From Lichenicola sp964236105 (GTDB lineage Bacteria; Pseudomonadota; Alphaproteobacteria; Acetobacterales; Acetobacteraceae), in the NCBI GenBank assembly GCA_964236105.1, contig CAXSBC010000004.1:124001-188000 (forward strand): 64,000 bases of DNA, read 5' to 3'. How positions within the stretch are numbered: position 1 is the first letter of the stretch; the number at the start of each line of letters is the position of its first letter. Made by a program: the position numbers and the translations under genes. The notes below the pieces were generated by a model, which searched no databases, was not told the DNA's origin, and saw only the letters and a list, made by a program, of their open reading frames with translations. This document shows, one piece after another, positions 54,847 to 63,355 of this stretch.

Positions 54847-56706
54847 ATGGTCGACAGGGTGGACGTGATCGTCGTCGGCGGCGGCCATGCCGGGTGCGAG
54901 GCGGCGGCGGCCTCGGCACGCAGCGGCGCGCGCACGCTGCTGCTGACGCATCGGCTGGAGACGATCGGCGCGATGTCCTGCAACCCGGCGATCGGCGGCA
55001 TCGGCAAGGGACATCTGGTGCGCGAGATCGATGCGCTGGACGGGCTGATGGGACGGGCCGCCGATCGTGCGGGGATCCACTTCAAGCTGCTGAACCGGTC
55101 CAAGGGACCGGCGGTGCACGGGCCGCGGGCGCAGGCCGACCGGTCGCTGTATCGGACGGCGGTGCGGGCGCTGCTGGCGGAGACCGAGGGGCTGACGATC
55201 GAGACGGGGTCGGTCGATGATCTGCTGCTCGACGACGCGGCCGAGGCCTGCGGCGTCGTCTGCGCGGACGGGCGGCAGATCCGGGCCGGTGCGGTGGTGC
55301 TCACCGCCGGCACGTTCCTGCGCGGCGTCATCCATGTCGGCCACGAGACGATGCCGGCAGGCCGGGTCGGCGAGGCGCCGGCGGCTGCACTCGGCCATCG
55401 TCTGCAGACCATGGGGCTGCCGCTCGGCCGGCTGAAGACCGGCACGCCGCCACGGCTCGCACGCGACAGCATCGACTGGGAGTCGCTGCCGGAGGACCCG
55501 GGCGACGTCGTGCCGCAGCCGTTCAGCCGCCTCACCACGGCGATCGCCAACCCGCAGCTCTCCTGCCGGATCACCGCGACGACGCCCGAGACGCATGCGC
55601 TGATCCGCGACAACCTGCATCTGTCGGCGGTCTATGGCGGCGCGATCTCCGGACGCGGCCCGCGCTACTGCCCGTCGATCGAGGACAAGGTGGTGCGCTT
55701 CGAGGGCCGCGAGCGGCACCAGGTGTTCCTGGAGCCCGAGGCCCTCCCGGACAACCCGGGCGGCGATCTGGTCTATCCGAACGGCATCTCGACCAGCCTG
55801 CCGGCCTCGGTGCAGGCGCAGCTGGTGGCGACCATGCCGGGCCTGGCCAGGGCGCGCATCGTGCAGCCGGGCTATGCCGTCGAGTACGACTACATCGATC
55901 CGCGCGCGCTCTGGCCCACGCTGGAGCTCAAGCAGGTCAGGCGGCTGTTCCTGGCCGGGCAGATCAACGGCACCACCGGCTACGAGGAAGCGGCGGCGCA
56001 GGGGCTGATGGCCGGGTTGAACGCGGCGCGTCGGGCCTCCGGCGCGGAGCCGGCGGTGGTGGATCGCGGCATGGGCTATGTCGGCGTGATGATCGACGAC
56101 CTGACGACGCAGGGCGTGTCGGAGCCGTACCGGATGTTCACTTCGCGGGCGGAATACCGGCTCACCTTGCGGGCGGACAATGCCGATCTGCGCCTGACCG
56201 GTGCCGGAATCGGCTGGGGCTGTGTCGGGGCTGCGCGCGCAGGGCTGTTTGCTGCCGATCAGGCGGCGATCGGGCAGGCAATGGAGCGCGCCGAGGCGGA
56301 CAGCTTCACGCCGGTGCTGCTGCACGGCGCCGGCATCGCGGTGACGTCGGACGGGCGGCGGCGCAGCGTGCTCGACCTGCTGGCGGCAGGCGTCGATCCC
56401 GGCCTGCTGCACGGGGTGGCACCATGGCTCGGCGACCTGTCCGAGCGGATCAGGCAGCATCTGCAGACCGAAGCCCGCTACCGGGGCTATCTCGGACGGC
56501 AGGCCCGCGAGATCCGGCAGCTTGCCGGCGAGTCGGCCATGACGCTGCCGCAGACCCTGGACTACCAGACGATCGGCGGCCTCAGCAGCGAGATGCGCGA
56601 ACGGCTGACGGCCGCGCGGCCGGCGAACTTCAGCGCGGCACAACGGGTGCCGGGCATTACCCCGGCAGCGCTGATGGCGCTGATGGTCCATCTCAGGGCT
56701 GCCTGA
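54847..56706 (+). CDS. mnmG: tRNA uridine-5-carboxymethylaminomethyl synthesis enzyme MnmG (GidA)
   Basis: 619 residues. FAD-binding VDVIVVGGGHAGCEAAAASA at the N terminus, SCNPAIGGIGKGHLVREIDA, and RSKGPAVHGPRAQADRSLYR are family signatures. GQINGTTGYEEAAAQGLMAG and MFTSRAEYRLTLRADNADLR mark the central part. The C-terminal helical domain binds MnmE (DYQTIGGLSSEMRERLTAAR). Its stop overlaps the start of rsmG by one base (TGATG). Confidence 0.96.
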   Translation: MVDRVDVIVVGGGHAGCEAAAASARSGARTLLLTHRLETIGAMSCNPAIGGIGKGHLVREIDALDGLMGRAADRAGIHFKLLNRSKGPAVHGPRAQADRSLYRTAVRALLAETEGLTIETGSVDDLLLDDAAEACGVVCADGRQIRAGAVVLTAGTFLRGVIHVGHETMPAGRVGEAPAAALGHRLQTMGLPLGRLKTGTPPRLARDSIDWESLPEDPGDVVPQPFSRLTTAIANPQLSCRITATTPETHALIRDNLHLSAVYGGAISGRGPRYCPSIEDKVVRFEGRERHQVFLEPEALPDNPGGDLVYPNGISTSLPASVQAQLVATMPGLARARIVQPGYAVEYDYIDPRALWPTLELKQVRRLFLAGQINGTTGYEEAAAQGLMAGLNAARRASGAEPAVVDRGMGYVGVMIDDLTTQGVSEPYRMFTSRAEYRLTLRADNADLRLTGAGIGWGCVGAARAGLFAADQAAIGQAMERAEADSFTPVLLHGAGIAVTSDGRRRSVLDLLAAGVDPGLLHGVAPWLGDLSERIRQHLQTEARYRGYLGRQAREIRQLAGESAMTLPQTLDYQTIGGLSSEMRERLTAARPANFSAAQRVPGITPAALMALMVHLRAA

Positions 56707-57347
56707 TGCGCCATGGGCGACATCCTGGCGACGAGCTGGCAGGCGATGTTTCACGTGAAACACTGCAGCGGCTGCAGCTGTTCGCCGGGATGCTGGCGCG
56801 CTGGAACAGCCGGATCAACCTGGTGTCGCCGCGCGATCTGGACCAGCTCTGGACCCGCCACATCGCCGACAGCCTGCAGCTCACAACCGAGCTCGCGCCC
56901 ACCGAGGCGTTCATCGATCTGGGGTCAGGCGGCGGGTTTCCCGGGCTGGTGCTGGCCATCGCCAACGACAGCCCGGTGACGCTGATCGAGGCCGATCAGC
57001 GCAAGGCGAGCTTCCTGAGGGAGGCGGCCCGGGCCACCGGGGCGACGGCCACCGTGATCGCCCGGCGGATCGAGCAGGTGCAGGGCCTGACGCCGGCCCG
57101 GATCGTGACCGCGCGCGCGCTGGCGCCGCTGCCGCGCCTGCTGGACTGGGCGGCCCCGTTCCTCGCCGAGAACGGGATCTGCCTGTTCCTGAAGGGGCGC
57201 GCCGCCGACGACGAATTGACCGCAGCCGCCGCCGAATGGCACATGACGGTGTCCCGACGACCGAGCCGGACCGATCCGGCGGGCGTCATCCTCAGGTTGA
57301 GTGAACTCAGGCGTGTCAGAAAGCCCGACCGGGCGCCCGGCCGGTAG
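56706..57347 (+). CDS. rsmG: 16S rRNA (guanine527-N7)-methyltransferase RsmG (GidB)
   Basis: 213 residues. SAM-binding motif FIDLGSGGGFPGLVLAIAN, preceded by NLVSPRDLDQLWTRHIADSL and followed by LIEADQRKASFLREAARATG; VTARALAPLPRLLDWAAPFL and FLKGRAADDEL are later family blocks. It methylates G527 of 16S rRNA. The ATG shares a base with the mnmG stop. A perfect parS site lies within codons 14-19, so this gene also carries the chromosome-segregation locus. Its end overlaps the parA start by 47 bases. Confidence 0.94.
   Translation: MRHGRHPGDELAGDVSRETLQRLQLFAGMLARWNSRINLVSPRDLDQLWTRHIADSLQLTTELAPTEAFIDLGSGGGFPGLVLAIANDSPVTLIEADQRKASFLREAARATGATATVIARRIEQVQGLTPARIVTARALAPLPRLLDWAAPFLAENGICLFLKGRAADDELTAAAAEWHMTVSRRPSRTDPAGVILRLSELRRVRKPDRAPGR
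56747..56762. other. parS: parS centromere site
   Basis: TGTTTCACGTGAAACA is an exact 16-bp match to the bacterial parS consensus, a perfect palindrome bound by ParB. It lies inside rsmG, about 0.55 kb from parA and 1.4 kb from parB. ParB loads here, spreads, and is moved by ParA, so this site directs the origin region to the cell pole. Confidence 0.93.
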
Positions 57348-58164
57348 TCCCGGCGCCGCATCGAGTGCGATCCCCCATATCCTCGCCATCGCCAACCAGA
57401 AGGGCGGTGTCGGCAAGACCACCACCGCGATCAACCTGGCAGCCAACCTGGCGATGCTGGACCACAGGGTGCTGCTGATCGATCTCGATCCGCAGGGCAA
57501 CGCCTCCACCGGGCTCGGGATCGGCTACGGCAACCGTCGTGCCGGCAGCTACGCGCTCATCGCCGAAGGCGAAAGCCTCCAAGGCCTGGCCTGTCGGACC
57601 GATCTGCCGACGCTGGCGGTGGTGCCGGCCGACAACGAGCTGGCCGGCGCCGAGATCGAGCTGGTCGAGATGGAACGCCGCGAATACCGGCTACGCGAGG
57701 CGCTGGCGCCCGCGGCGGCATCCAGCTCGTACGACTTCATCCTGATCGACTGCCCGCCGAGCCTCGGCCTGCTGACCCTGAACGCGCTGGTCGCAGCGCA
57801 TTCCGTCCTGGTGCCGCTGCAGTGCGAGTTCTTCGCCCTCGAAGGCGTCAGCCAGCTCATCCGCACCGTCGAGCGCATCCGACGTGCTTTCAATCCCGCC
57901 CTGATCCTGCAGGGCCTGGTGCTGACCATGTTCGACCGGCGCAACAACCTGTCCGAGCTGGTCGCAGCCGACGCGCGCGGCTTCTTCGGCGGCCAGGTGT
58001 TCGAGACGGTGATCCCGCGCAACATCCGGATCTCCGAGGCGCAGAGCCATGGCAAGCCGGTACATCTCTACGATCCGAAATCGAGCGGCGCGCTCGCCTA
58101 CACGACGCTGGCCGAGGAGCTTCTCGGTCGTCTGCACCTCGCCGTCCGGGAGCCTGCCCCATGA
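57301..58164 (+). CDS. parA: Chromosome-partitioning ATPase ParA (Soj)
   Basis: 287 residues from a GTG at 57301, overlapping rsmG by 47 bases. After a ~25-residue leader comes the deviant Walker A ANQKGGVGKTTTAINLA, then LLIDLDPQGNASTG, Walker B FILIDCPPSLGLLTLNAL, and VPLQCEFFALEGVSQLI. The end is SSGALAYTTLAEELLGR. It is the chromosomal ParA type, binding DNA non-specifically when ATP-bound. It overlaps parB by four bases (ATGA). Confidence 0.95.
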   Translation: MNSGVSESPTGRPAGSPGAASSAIPHILAIANQKGGVGKTTTAINLAANLAMLDHRVLLIDLDPQGNASTGLGIGYGNRRAGSYALIAEGESLQGLACRTDLPTLAVVPADNELAGAEIELVEMERREYRLREALAPAAASSSYDFILIDCPPSLGLLTLNALVAAHSVLVPLQCEFFALEGVSQLIRTVERIRRAFNPALILQGLVLTMFDRRNNLSELVAADARGFFGGQVFETVIPRNIRISEAQSHGKPVHLYDPKSSGALAYTTLAEELLGRLHLAVREPAP

Positions 58165-59063
58165 AGACGAGGGACGCCTCGGCGCCACGGCTCGGTCGCG
58201 GACTGGCCGCCCTGCTGGGCGACAGCCGTCCGGACGAGGGACGCGTCCCACCGGGTCATGAGGGGATCCACCCGCTGGCGATCGAGCTGCTGGAAGCAGG
58301 GCCGTTCCAGCCGAGACAGGCGATGGAGCAGGAGCCGCTCGAGGAGCTCGCCGCCTCGATCCGTGCCCAGGGCGTGCTGCAGCCGATCCTGGCGCGACCG
58401 CATCCGCAACAGCCGGACCGCTACCAGATCATCGCCGGCGAGCGTCGCTGGCGTGCAGCCCAGCTGGCCGGGCTGCACGCGGTGCCGGTGCATGTGCGCG
58501 TCCTGTCGGATGTCGATGCCATGGCAGCCTCCCTGGTCGAGAACCTGCAGCGTCGCGACCTGAACGCGATCGAGGAGGCCGAAGGGCTGCAGCGCCTGAT
58601 CAGCGAGTTCGCCCTGACCCAGGAGGCGCTCGCAGGTGCTGTCGGCAAGTCCCGCAGCCACGTCTCGAACACCATCCGCCTGCTGCAGCTGCCGATCGCC
58701 GTCCGCCGCGAGGTGATGAACGGGGCACTCACCGCCGGGCATGCCCGCGCGCTGATCGGCCATCCGGATCCGGCCGCCGCGGCGCGTGCGGTGGTCGCAA
58801 GGCGCCTGTCGGTGCGCCAGACCGAGGCGCTGGCGCAGAGCCAGATCCAGGCCGCACGCCTCGCCCCGAGTTCCGCGCAGGCGCCGGTCGACCGGGCCAA
58901 GGCCAGGCCCAAGGATCACGAGATCGAGGCTCTCGAGCGCGAGCTGCGGCAGAAGCTCGGCCTGAAGATCGAGGTGCAGTTCGACGGACGCGGCGGCCAG
59001 CTGCGTATCCACTACGACACCCTCGATCAGCTCGACGGCGTGCTGCAGCTGCTCAACCGGTAG
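58161..59063 (+). CDS. parB: Chromosome-partitioning protein ParB (Spo0J)
   Basis: 300 residues. It begins with the usual LGRGLAALLGD. The CTPase/N-terminal domain carries the box II ERRWRAAQLAGLHAVPVHVR (the GERRxR motif). The helix-turn-helix that reads parS is at FALTQEALAGAVGKSRSHVS, then NTIRLLQLP. A C-terminal dimerisation domain ends LRIHYDTLDQLDGVLQLLNR. The start overlaps the parA stop; both would be made from the same transcript as mnmE-mnmG-rsmG. Confidence 0.95.
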   Translation: MKTRDASAPRLGRGLAALLGDSRPDEGRVPPGHEGIHPLAIELLEAGPFQPRQAMEQEPLEELAASIRAQGVLQPILARPHPQQPDRYQIIAGERRWRAAQLAGLHAVPVHVRVLSDVDAMAASLVENLQRRDLNAIEEAEGLQRLISEFALTQEALAGAVGKSRSHVSNTIRLLQLPIAVRREVMNGALTAGHARALIGHPDPAAAARAVVARRLSVRQTEALAQSQIQAARLAPSSAQAPVDRAKARPKDHEIEALERELRQKLGLKIEVQFDGRGGQLRIHYDTLDQLDGVLQLLNR

Positions 59064-59160
59064 CAGCACATCGCCGCTGCGGGAAATGCGGGACAGCCAC
59101 TTCCCTCGGCGGCGAGGCGCTGCTATAGCGCCGTCACCGTGACGGACCCCGGTCGGGCAT

Positions 59161-59236
<76 letters not shown>

Positions 59237-59251
59237 CGGTCCGGTCTCGCG

Positions 59252-59704
59252 TCAGAACGACGGCTGCACCACCGCCATGATGACGATCACGAGCATCAGC
59301 ACCGTCGGGATCTCGTTCGCCATCCGGTAGAAGCGCTGCGGCCGCGTGTTGCGGTCGGCCAGGAAGTCCTTGCGCCAGGCGCTGCAGGCGCCGTGGAAGC
59401 CCAGCATCAGCACCACGCCGGCGAGCTTGGTATACCACCAGCCGGCCCTCCAATCGACCGCACCCGGCGTCATGATCAGCAGGATGCCGAACCCCAGTGA
59501 CGCCAACATCGCCGGCGTGGTGATCTGCCTGAGCAGCCGGCGCTCCATCACCTTGAAGCCCTCGCTCTGCTCGGAGCCGACGGTGGTCGCGCAGTGATAC
59601 ACATACAGGCGCGGCAGGTAGAACAGCCCGGCCATCCAGGCGATCACCGAGATCAGATGGAACGCCTTCTCCCACTGCAGATAGGGCCCCAGCGCATAGA
59701 TCAT
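59252..59704 (-). CDS. hemJ: Protoporphyrinogen oxidase HemJ
   Basis: 150 residues with four membrane helices. Family blocks: KAFHLISVIAWMAGLFYLPR, LYVYHCATTVGSEQSEGFKV, MERRLLRQITTPAMLASLGF, WWYTKLAGVVLMLGFHGACS and FYRMANEIPTVLMLVIVIMA. The conserved His and Lys of HemJ are present. It oxidises protoporphyrinogen IX to protoporphyrin IX in heme synthesis. Its ATG overlaps the hemE stop by four bases, so the two are translated together. Confidence 0.94.
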   Translation of the reverse strand: MIYALGPYLQWEKAFHLISVIAWMAGLFYLPRLYVYHCATTVGSEQSEGFKVMERRLLRQITTPAMLASLGFGILLIMTPGAVDWRAGWWYTKLAGVVLMLGFHGACSAWRKDFLADRNTRPQRFYRMANEIPTVLMLVIVIMAVVQPSF

Positions 59705-60765
59705 GCGCGGCGCACTGTCTCGACCAGCGCATGGACGTGGTCGGGCGAGGTCTGCGGCAGCACGCCATGGCCGAGATTGAAGACGTGCGGCCGGCCACGC
59801 AGCGAGTCTCGGATCATCAGCACCTCATGCTCCAGGGCCTTGCCGCCTGCCAGCAGGCAGAGCGGGTCCAGGTTGCCCTGCAGAGCCATGTCGTGCGGCA
59901 CCATGCCGGCTGCCAGGGCAGGATCGGCGGAGGTGTCGAGCGCCAGCCCGTTCACCCGCGTTGCGGCGGCGTAGCGGCCGACCAGCAGCCCGCCCAGGCG
60001 GGGGAAGCCCAGGATCGGCACCGACGGATGGCGACCCCGGATCTGCTCGACGATCAGCCGGGTGGGCTCGATCACGTGACGCTGGAACTGCGACGGCGGC
60101 AGCAGCCCCGACCAGCTGTCGAACAGCATGATCGCCTCGGCGCCGGCCTCGATCTGGTCGCACAGCATCCGTGCGGTCGTGCGCACCAGCAGGTCGATCA
60201 GCCGGTCGAACAGCGCAGGGTCCGCATAGGCCATGCGCCGCGTCTCGGCGAAATCCTTCGAGCCGCCGCCCTCCACCATGTAGCAGGCGACGGTGAACGG
60301 GGAGCCCGCGAAGCCGATCAGCGCGGTGGCACCGGCACGGCCGGCGCCCAGCACCGCCTCGGACTCCGGCGCGTCCAGCGATCGCCTGAGCCGCCTGAGC
60401 GTCTCCATGATCGGCGCCGTCACCTCGGCGACCCGCTCCGGCTGCAGCCGGTCCAGGTCGGCTCGCGTCCGGATCGGCTGCAGCACCGGGCCGACGCCCT
60501 CGACGAAGGTCAGGGACTGGCCCATCGCCCAGGGCAGGATCAGGATGTCGCTGAACAGGATCGCCCCGTCCATGCCATAGCGGCGGATCGGCTGCAGGGT
60601 GATCTCGGTGGCGATGTCTGGCGTCGTGCAGCGGGTGAGGAAGTCCGCCTGCGCCCGCAACGCCCGGAACTCCGGCAGGTAGCGACCGGCCTGGCGCATG
60701 AGCCACACCGGCGGCGGCCAGACCGCTTCGCCGGCCAGCACACGCAGCAAACGCTTGTCCGTCAT
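59701..60765 (-). CDS. hemE: Uroporphyrinogen decarboxylase
   Basis: 354 residues from the ATG at 60765 (a frame to 60825 adds an unconserved leader). N-terminal PPVWLMRQAGRYLPEFRALR with the substrate-binding Arg residues, GMDGAILFSDILILPWAMGQ with the conserved Asp, GFAGSPFTVACYMVEGGGSK, and the C-terminal FNLGHGVLPQTSPDHVHALV are the family signatures. It converts uroporphyrinogen III to coproporphyrinogen III. Its upstream region faces maf and looks like the replication origin. Confidence 0.95.
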   Translation of the reverse strand: MTDKRLLRVLAGEAVWPPPVWLMRQAGRYLPEFRALRAQADFLTRCTTPDIATEITLQPIRRYGMDGAILFSDILILPWAMGQSLTFVEGVGPVLQPIRTRADLDRLQPERVAEVTAPIMETLRRLRRSLDAPESEAVLGAGRAGATALIGFAGSPFTVACYMVEGGGSKDFAETRRMAYADPALFDRLIDLLVRTTARMLCDQIEAGAEAIMLFDSWSGLLPPSQFQRHVIEPTRLIVEQIRGRHPSVPILGFPRLGGLLVGRYAAATRVNGLALDTSADPALAAGMVPHDMALQGNLDPLCLLAGGKALEHEVLMIRDSLRGRPHVFNLGHGVLPQTSPDHVHALVETVRRA

Positions 60766-61107
60766 CGTCACGCTCGCTCGGGGTTTCTGGCGGTCCCGGA
60801 GATCTGGTCCCGTCGATGATCCCAAGCTCTAAACATGAAAGAAGAAGAAGAAAATGGTGGGAGTCCTAAGGGGGCCTGTGGATGTCGGGGTACCCGGCTT
60901 GCCGAAAACGTACCCCGCTTTGCCCACAGCGTGTACAACTTCCAGGACGTTGATTAGGCCTGCGTTTCCCGAGTTGTCCGGAAGACCTCCGACCGTGGCT
61001 GTGTACAACTCCACCTCGCCGGCGGCCGTACCCGTCATCCCCATGACTCGGTACCCGCAGCCTCGCCTGCCCGTACCGTCCCCGTGTACCCCAGGACTCT
61101 CGCACCC
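60766..61107. other. Candidate replication origin (oriC) between hemE and maf
   Basis: 342 bases between divergent hemE and maf, close to parABS, the position of oriC in many alphaproteobacteria (Caulobacter oriC is beside hemE). DnaA-box-like words: TGTGGATGT (60877-60885) and TTGCCCACA (60920-60928), each 7 of 9 to the consensus. GTGTACAACT occurs twice, at 60931 and 61001. GTACCC occurs at 60890, 60910, 61028, 61051 and 61086, with GTACCG at 61073. A purine-rich, AT-richer stretch lies at 60833-60855. No consensus DnaA box is seen, so the call rests mainly on context. Confidence 0.55.
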
Positions 61108-61743
61108 ATGACCATGCCGCCCGACCCACCCCGCCCCGGGATGCAGGCCGCGACTCCGCCGCTGATCCTGGCCAGCGGTTCGCAGACGCGGCTGATGCTG
61201 CTGCAGGCGGCGGGTCTGTCGGTGACGGCAAGGTCCGCCGCGATCGACGAGGACGCGGTCAAGCGGCAGGCGCGTGCCGAGGCGATGCCGGCGGACGCAG
61301 CCGCCCTCAGGCTCGCCGAACTCAAGGCGCGCGCGGTGGATGATCCGGATGCCCTGGTCATCGGCGCCGACCAGATCCTGGTCTGCGAGGGGCGCTGGTT
61401 CGACAAGCCGGCCGATCTGTCGGCTGCGCGGACGCATCTGCAGGCCCTGCGCGGCCGGCCGCACGTGCTGCAGACTGCGTTGGTCTGCCGGCGGCAGGGC
61501 CGGACCCTCTGGCAGCACGTCGCGTCACCTGCCTTGCGCATGCGGCCGGTCTCCGACGGCTTCATCGATGCCTATCTGGCGCTCGAAGGCGACCGGGTGC
61601 TGTCGAGCGTGGGTGCCTACAGGCTCGAAGGGCCGGGGCTGCAGCTGTTCGAGGCGGTCGAGGGCGAGCACGCCGCCATCCTCGGACTGCCGATGCTCGC
61701 CCTGCTGGAGTTCCTGCGCGCCTGCGGCCTGCTGATGCGCTGA
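61108..61743 (+). CDS. maf: Maf/YceF-family nucleotide pyrophosphatase
   Basis: 211 residues from the ATG at 61108; a GTG at 61084 is in frame. N-terminal LILASGSQTRLMLLQAAGL is the Maf signature (ASxSxxR), LVIGADQILVCEGRWFDKPA carries the catalytic Asp, and SVGAYRLEGPGLQLFEAVEG and LGLPMLALLEFLR are C-terminal blocks. Family members hydrolyse modified or canonical nucleoside triphosphates to keep them out of nucleic acids. Confidence 0.9.
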   Translation: MTMPPDPPRPGMQAATPPLILASGSQTRLMLLQAAGLSVTARSAAIDEDAVKRQARAEAMPADAAALRLAELKARAVDDPDALVIGADQILVCEGRWFDKPADLSAARTHLQALRGRPHVLQTALVCRRQGRTLWQHVASPALRMRPVSDGFIDAYLALEGDRVLSSVGAYRLEGPGLQLFEAVEGEHAAILGLPMLALLEFLRACGLLMR

Positions 61744-61849
61744 GACGATGCCGGGGCATCCGTCGCCAGGGTTGCCACTCCCCGCAAGCACGGCTATATG
61801 CGCGCCACCCAAGCCTCCTGCGCGCTGCAGGAGTGCCGACCGGACAACC

Positions 61850-61925
61850 GGGGCTGTAGCTCAGTTGGGAGAGCGCCTGAATGGCATTCAGGAGGTCAGG
61901 GGTTCGATTCCCCTCAGCTCCACCA
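61850..61925 (+). tRNA. tRNA-Ala (GGC)
   Basis: 76 bases: acceptor GGGGCTG with CAGCTCC (one G-T pair), D arm GCTC...GAGC, anticodon stem CCTGA/TCAGG around ATGGCAT (anticodon GGC), T loop TTCGATT and encoded CCA. Confidence 0.97.
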
Positions 61926-62007
61926 GTCCGGCCCCGAGCGGGCGGATCCTCCTGGTGATCGTGTATTGCGGCGGACCTCTGACGCACCGGCCCGTGATGA
62001 CGCCGGC

Positions 62008-63114
62008 ATGAAGCGCCGCACCCTGATCGCCGCCCTTGCCGGCACGGCCGCCTGCGGCCGTGCCGTCGCACGTGCTGCCGGCACCGGTCCGGCCGCGTCC
62101 GCGCATCCCGGCCGGCTGAACCTGATCACCGACGTGCCCGGCCTCGCCGTCGGCCAGGCGGACGACGCGCACGTCCGCACCGGCGTCACCGTGATCCTGC
62201 CCGATGCCCGCGCCGTCTGCGCGGTCGACGTCGCCGGCGGCGCCCCCGGCACGCGCGAGACCGACGTGCTCGACGGCTGGAACCTGGTGCGCTCGGCCGA
62301 CGCCGTGGTGCTGTCCGGCGGCTCGGTCTATGGGCTCGCCGCCGCGGACGGCGTCGCCGCCTGGCTGGGCTCGCGCGGCCGCGGCTTCGCGCTGACCACT
62401 CAGCCTGGCGTCCCGCCCTCGCCGATCGTCCCGGCGGCGATCCTGTTCGATCTCGCCAATGGCGGCGACAAGGGCTGGGGCATGACGCCGCCCTACCGCG
62501 AGCTCGGCATCCGTGCGGTGGAGGCGGCCGCCCGGGCCCCGTCCCTGGGCACCGCGGGTGCCGGCTACGGCGCTCGCGCCGGGGCGCTGAAGGGCGGCAT
62601 CGGCTCGGCGTCGCTGGTGACGGCGGACGGCATGACGATCGGCGCGATCGTCGCCGTCAACTGCCTCGGCTCGCCGGTGGTGCCGGGAAGCCGGCATTTC
62701 TGGGCCGGTGCCTTCGAGATCGGCGACGAGTTCGGCGGCCTCGGCCCCGGAACCGGACGCGTGGCGCCGGAAGACTGGGGCCTGGCGGCGATCAATCCGG
62801 GCGTCCGCGGCAACACCACGATCGCCTGCATCGCCACCGACGTCGCCCTCGACCCCGACGAGCTCAAGCGCGTGGCGATGATGGCCCAGGACGGGCTGGC
62901 GCGTGCGATCCGGCCGGTGCATTCGCCGTTCGACGGCGACGTGGTGTTCGCGCTCTCCACCGCCCGCCAGACCCGTCCGGATGCCGCCCGCCCGCTGACC
63001 GTCGCCCGCATCGGCGCCGCGAGCGCGGACGTGCTGGCCCGGTCGGTGGCGCGCGCGGTGTTCGCGGCCACGCTGCCGCCCGGCATGGCGGGCAAGACCT
63101 GGCACATGCTGTGA
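62008..63114 (+). CDS. P1-family (DmpA-like, S58) peptidase, exported
   Basis: 368 residues from the ATG at 62008; the frame continues up to 61798, over the tRNA-Ala gene, which is not credible. A signal sequence with a basic start (MKRRTLIAALAGTAACGRAV) is present. Family blocks: LITDVPGLAVGQADDAHVRT, GTRETDVLDGWNLVRSADAV, VLSGGSVYGLAAADGVAAWL, and the self-cleavage region GVRGNTTIACIATDVALDPD where a Thr would become the N-terminal nucleophile. IRPVHSPFDGDVVFALST is near the C terminus. DmpA-type enzymes release N-terminal residues from peptides, including D-Ala or beta-amino acids. Confidence 0.87.
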   Translation: MKRRTLIAALAGTAACGRAVARAAGTGPAASAHPGRLNLITDVPGLAVGQADDAHVRTGVTVILPDARAVCAVDVAGGAPGTRETDVLDGWNLVRSADAVVLSGGSVYGLAAADGVAAWLGSRGRGFALTTQPGVPPSPIVPAAILFDLANGGDKGWGMTPPYRELGIRAVEAAARAPSLGTAGAGYGARAGALKGGIGSASLVTADGMTIGAIVAVNCLGSPVVPGSRHFWAGAFEIGDEFGGLGPGTGRVAPEDWGLAAINPGVRGNTTIACIATDVALDPDELKRVAMMAQDGLARAIRPVHSPFDGDVVFALSTARQTRPDAARPLTVARIGAASADVLARSVARAVFAATLPPGMAGKTWHML

Positions 63115-63127
63115 CCGTCGGACGGCG

Positions 63128-63355
63128 ATGAAGCCGGGCTGGCGGCTCGCGGTCGGCCTCGGCATCCCGACGCTTGCGATCGTGCCCACCGTTCCGGTGC
63201 TGGCGCGGCTGGATCTGGCGCCGCTCGGGGTGCCGATCGCCGTGCTCTGGCTGTTCGGCTGCATCCCGCTCACCGCCGCCTGCCTCTGCGTCTGCTGGAT
63301 CACGCACGACCGCCATCAGCCGGAGGACGAGATCCCGATGATCCGGCCCGAGTGA
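63128..63355 (+). CDS. DUF3311 small membrane protein, partner of the symporter
   Basis: 75 residues with two membrane helices (PTLAIVPTVPVLARLDLAPL region; GVPIAVLWLFGCIPLTAACL). Small DUF3311/DUF997-type proteins are commonly coded just before a sodium:solute symporter, as YhdT is before PanF. Its stop overlaps the next start (GTGA), so it is probably an accessory subunit. Confidence 0.75.
   Translation: MKPGWRLAVGLGIPTLAIVPTVPVLARLDLAPLGVPIAVLWLFGCIPLTAACLCVCWITHDRHQPEDEIPMIRPE

Noticed and set aside
54010..56763. 917-codon minus frame opposite mnmE/mnmG
   Set aside because: Shadow frame; the plus-strand genes are unmistakable.
60854..61111. 85-codon plus frame in the hemE/maf gap
   Set aside because: Pro/Thr/Val-rich product of the GTACCC-type repeats; the gap is better read as origin or regulatory DNA.
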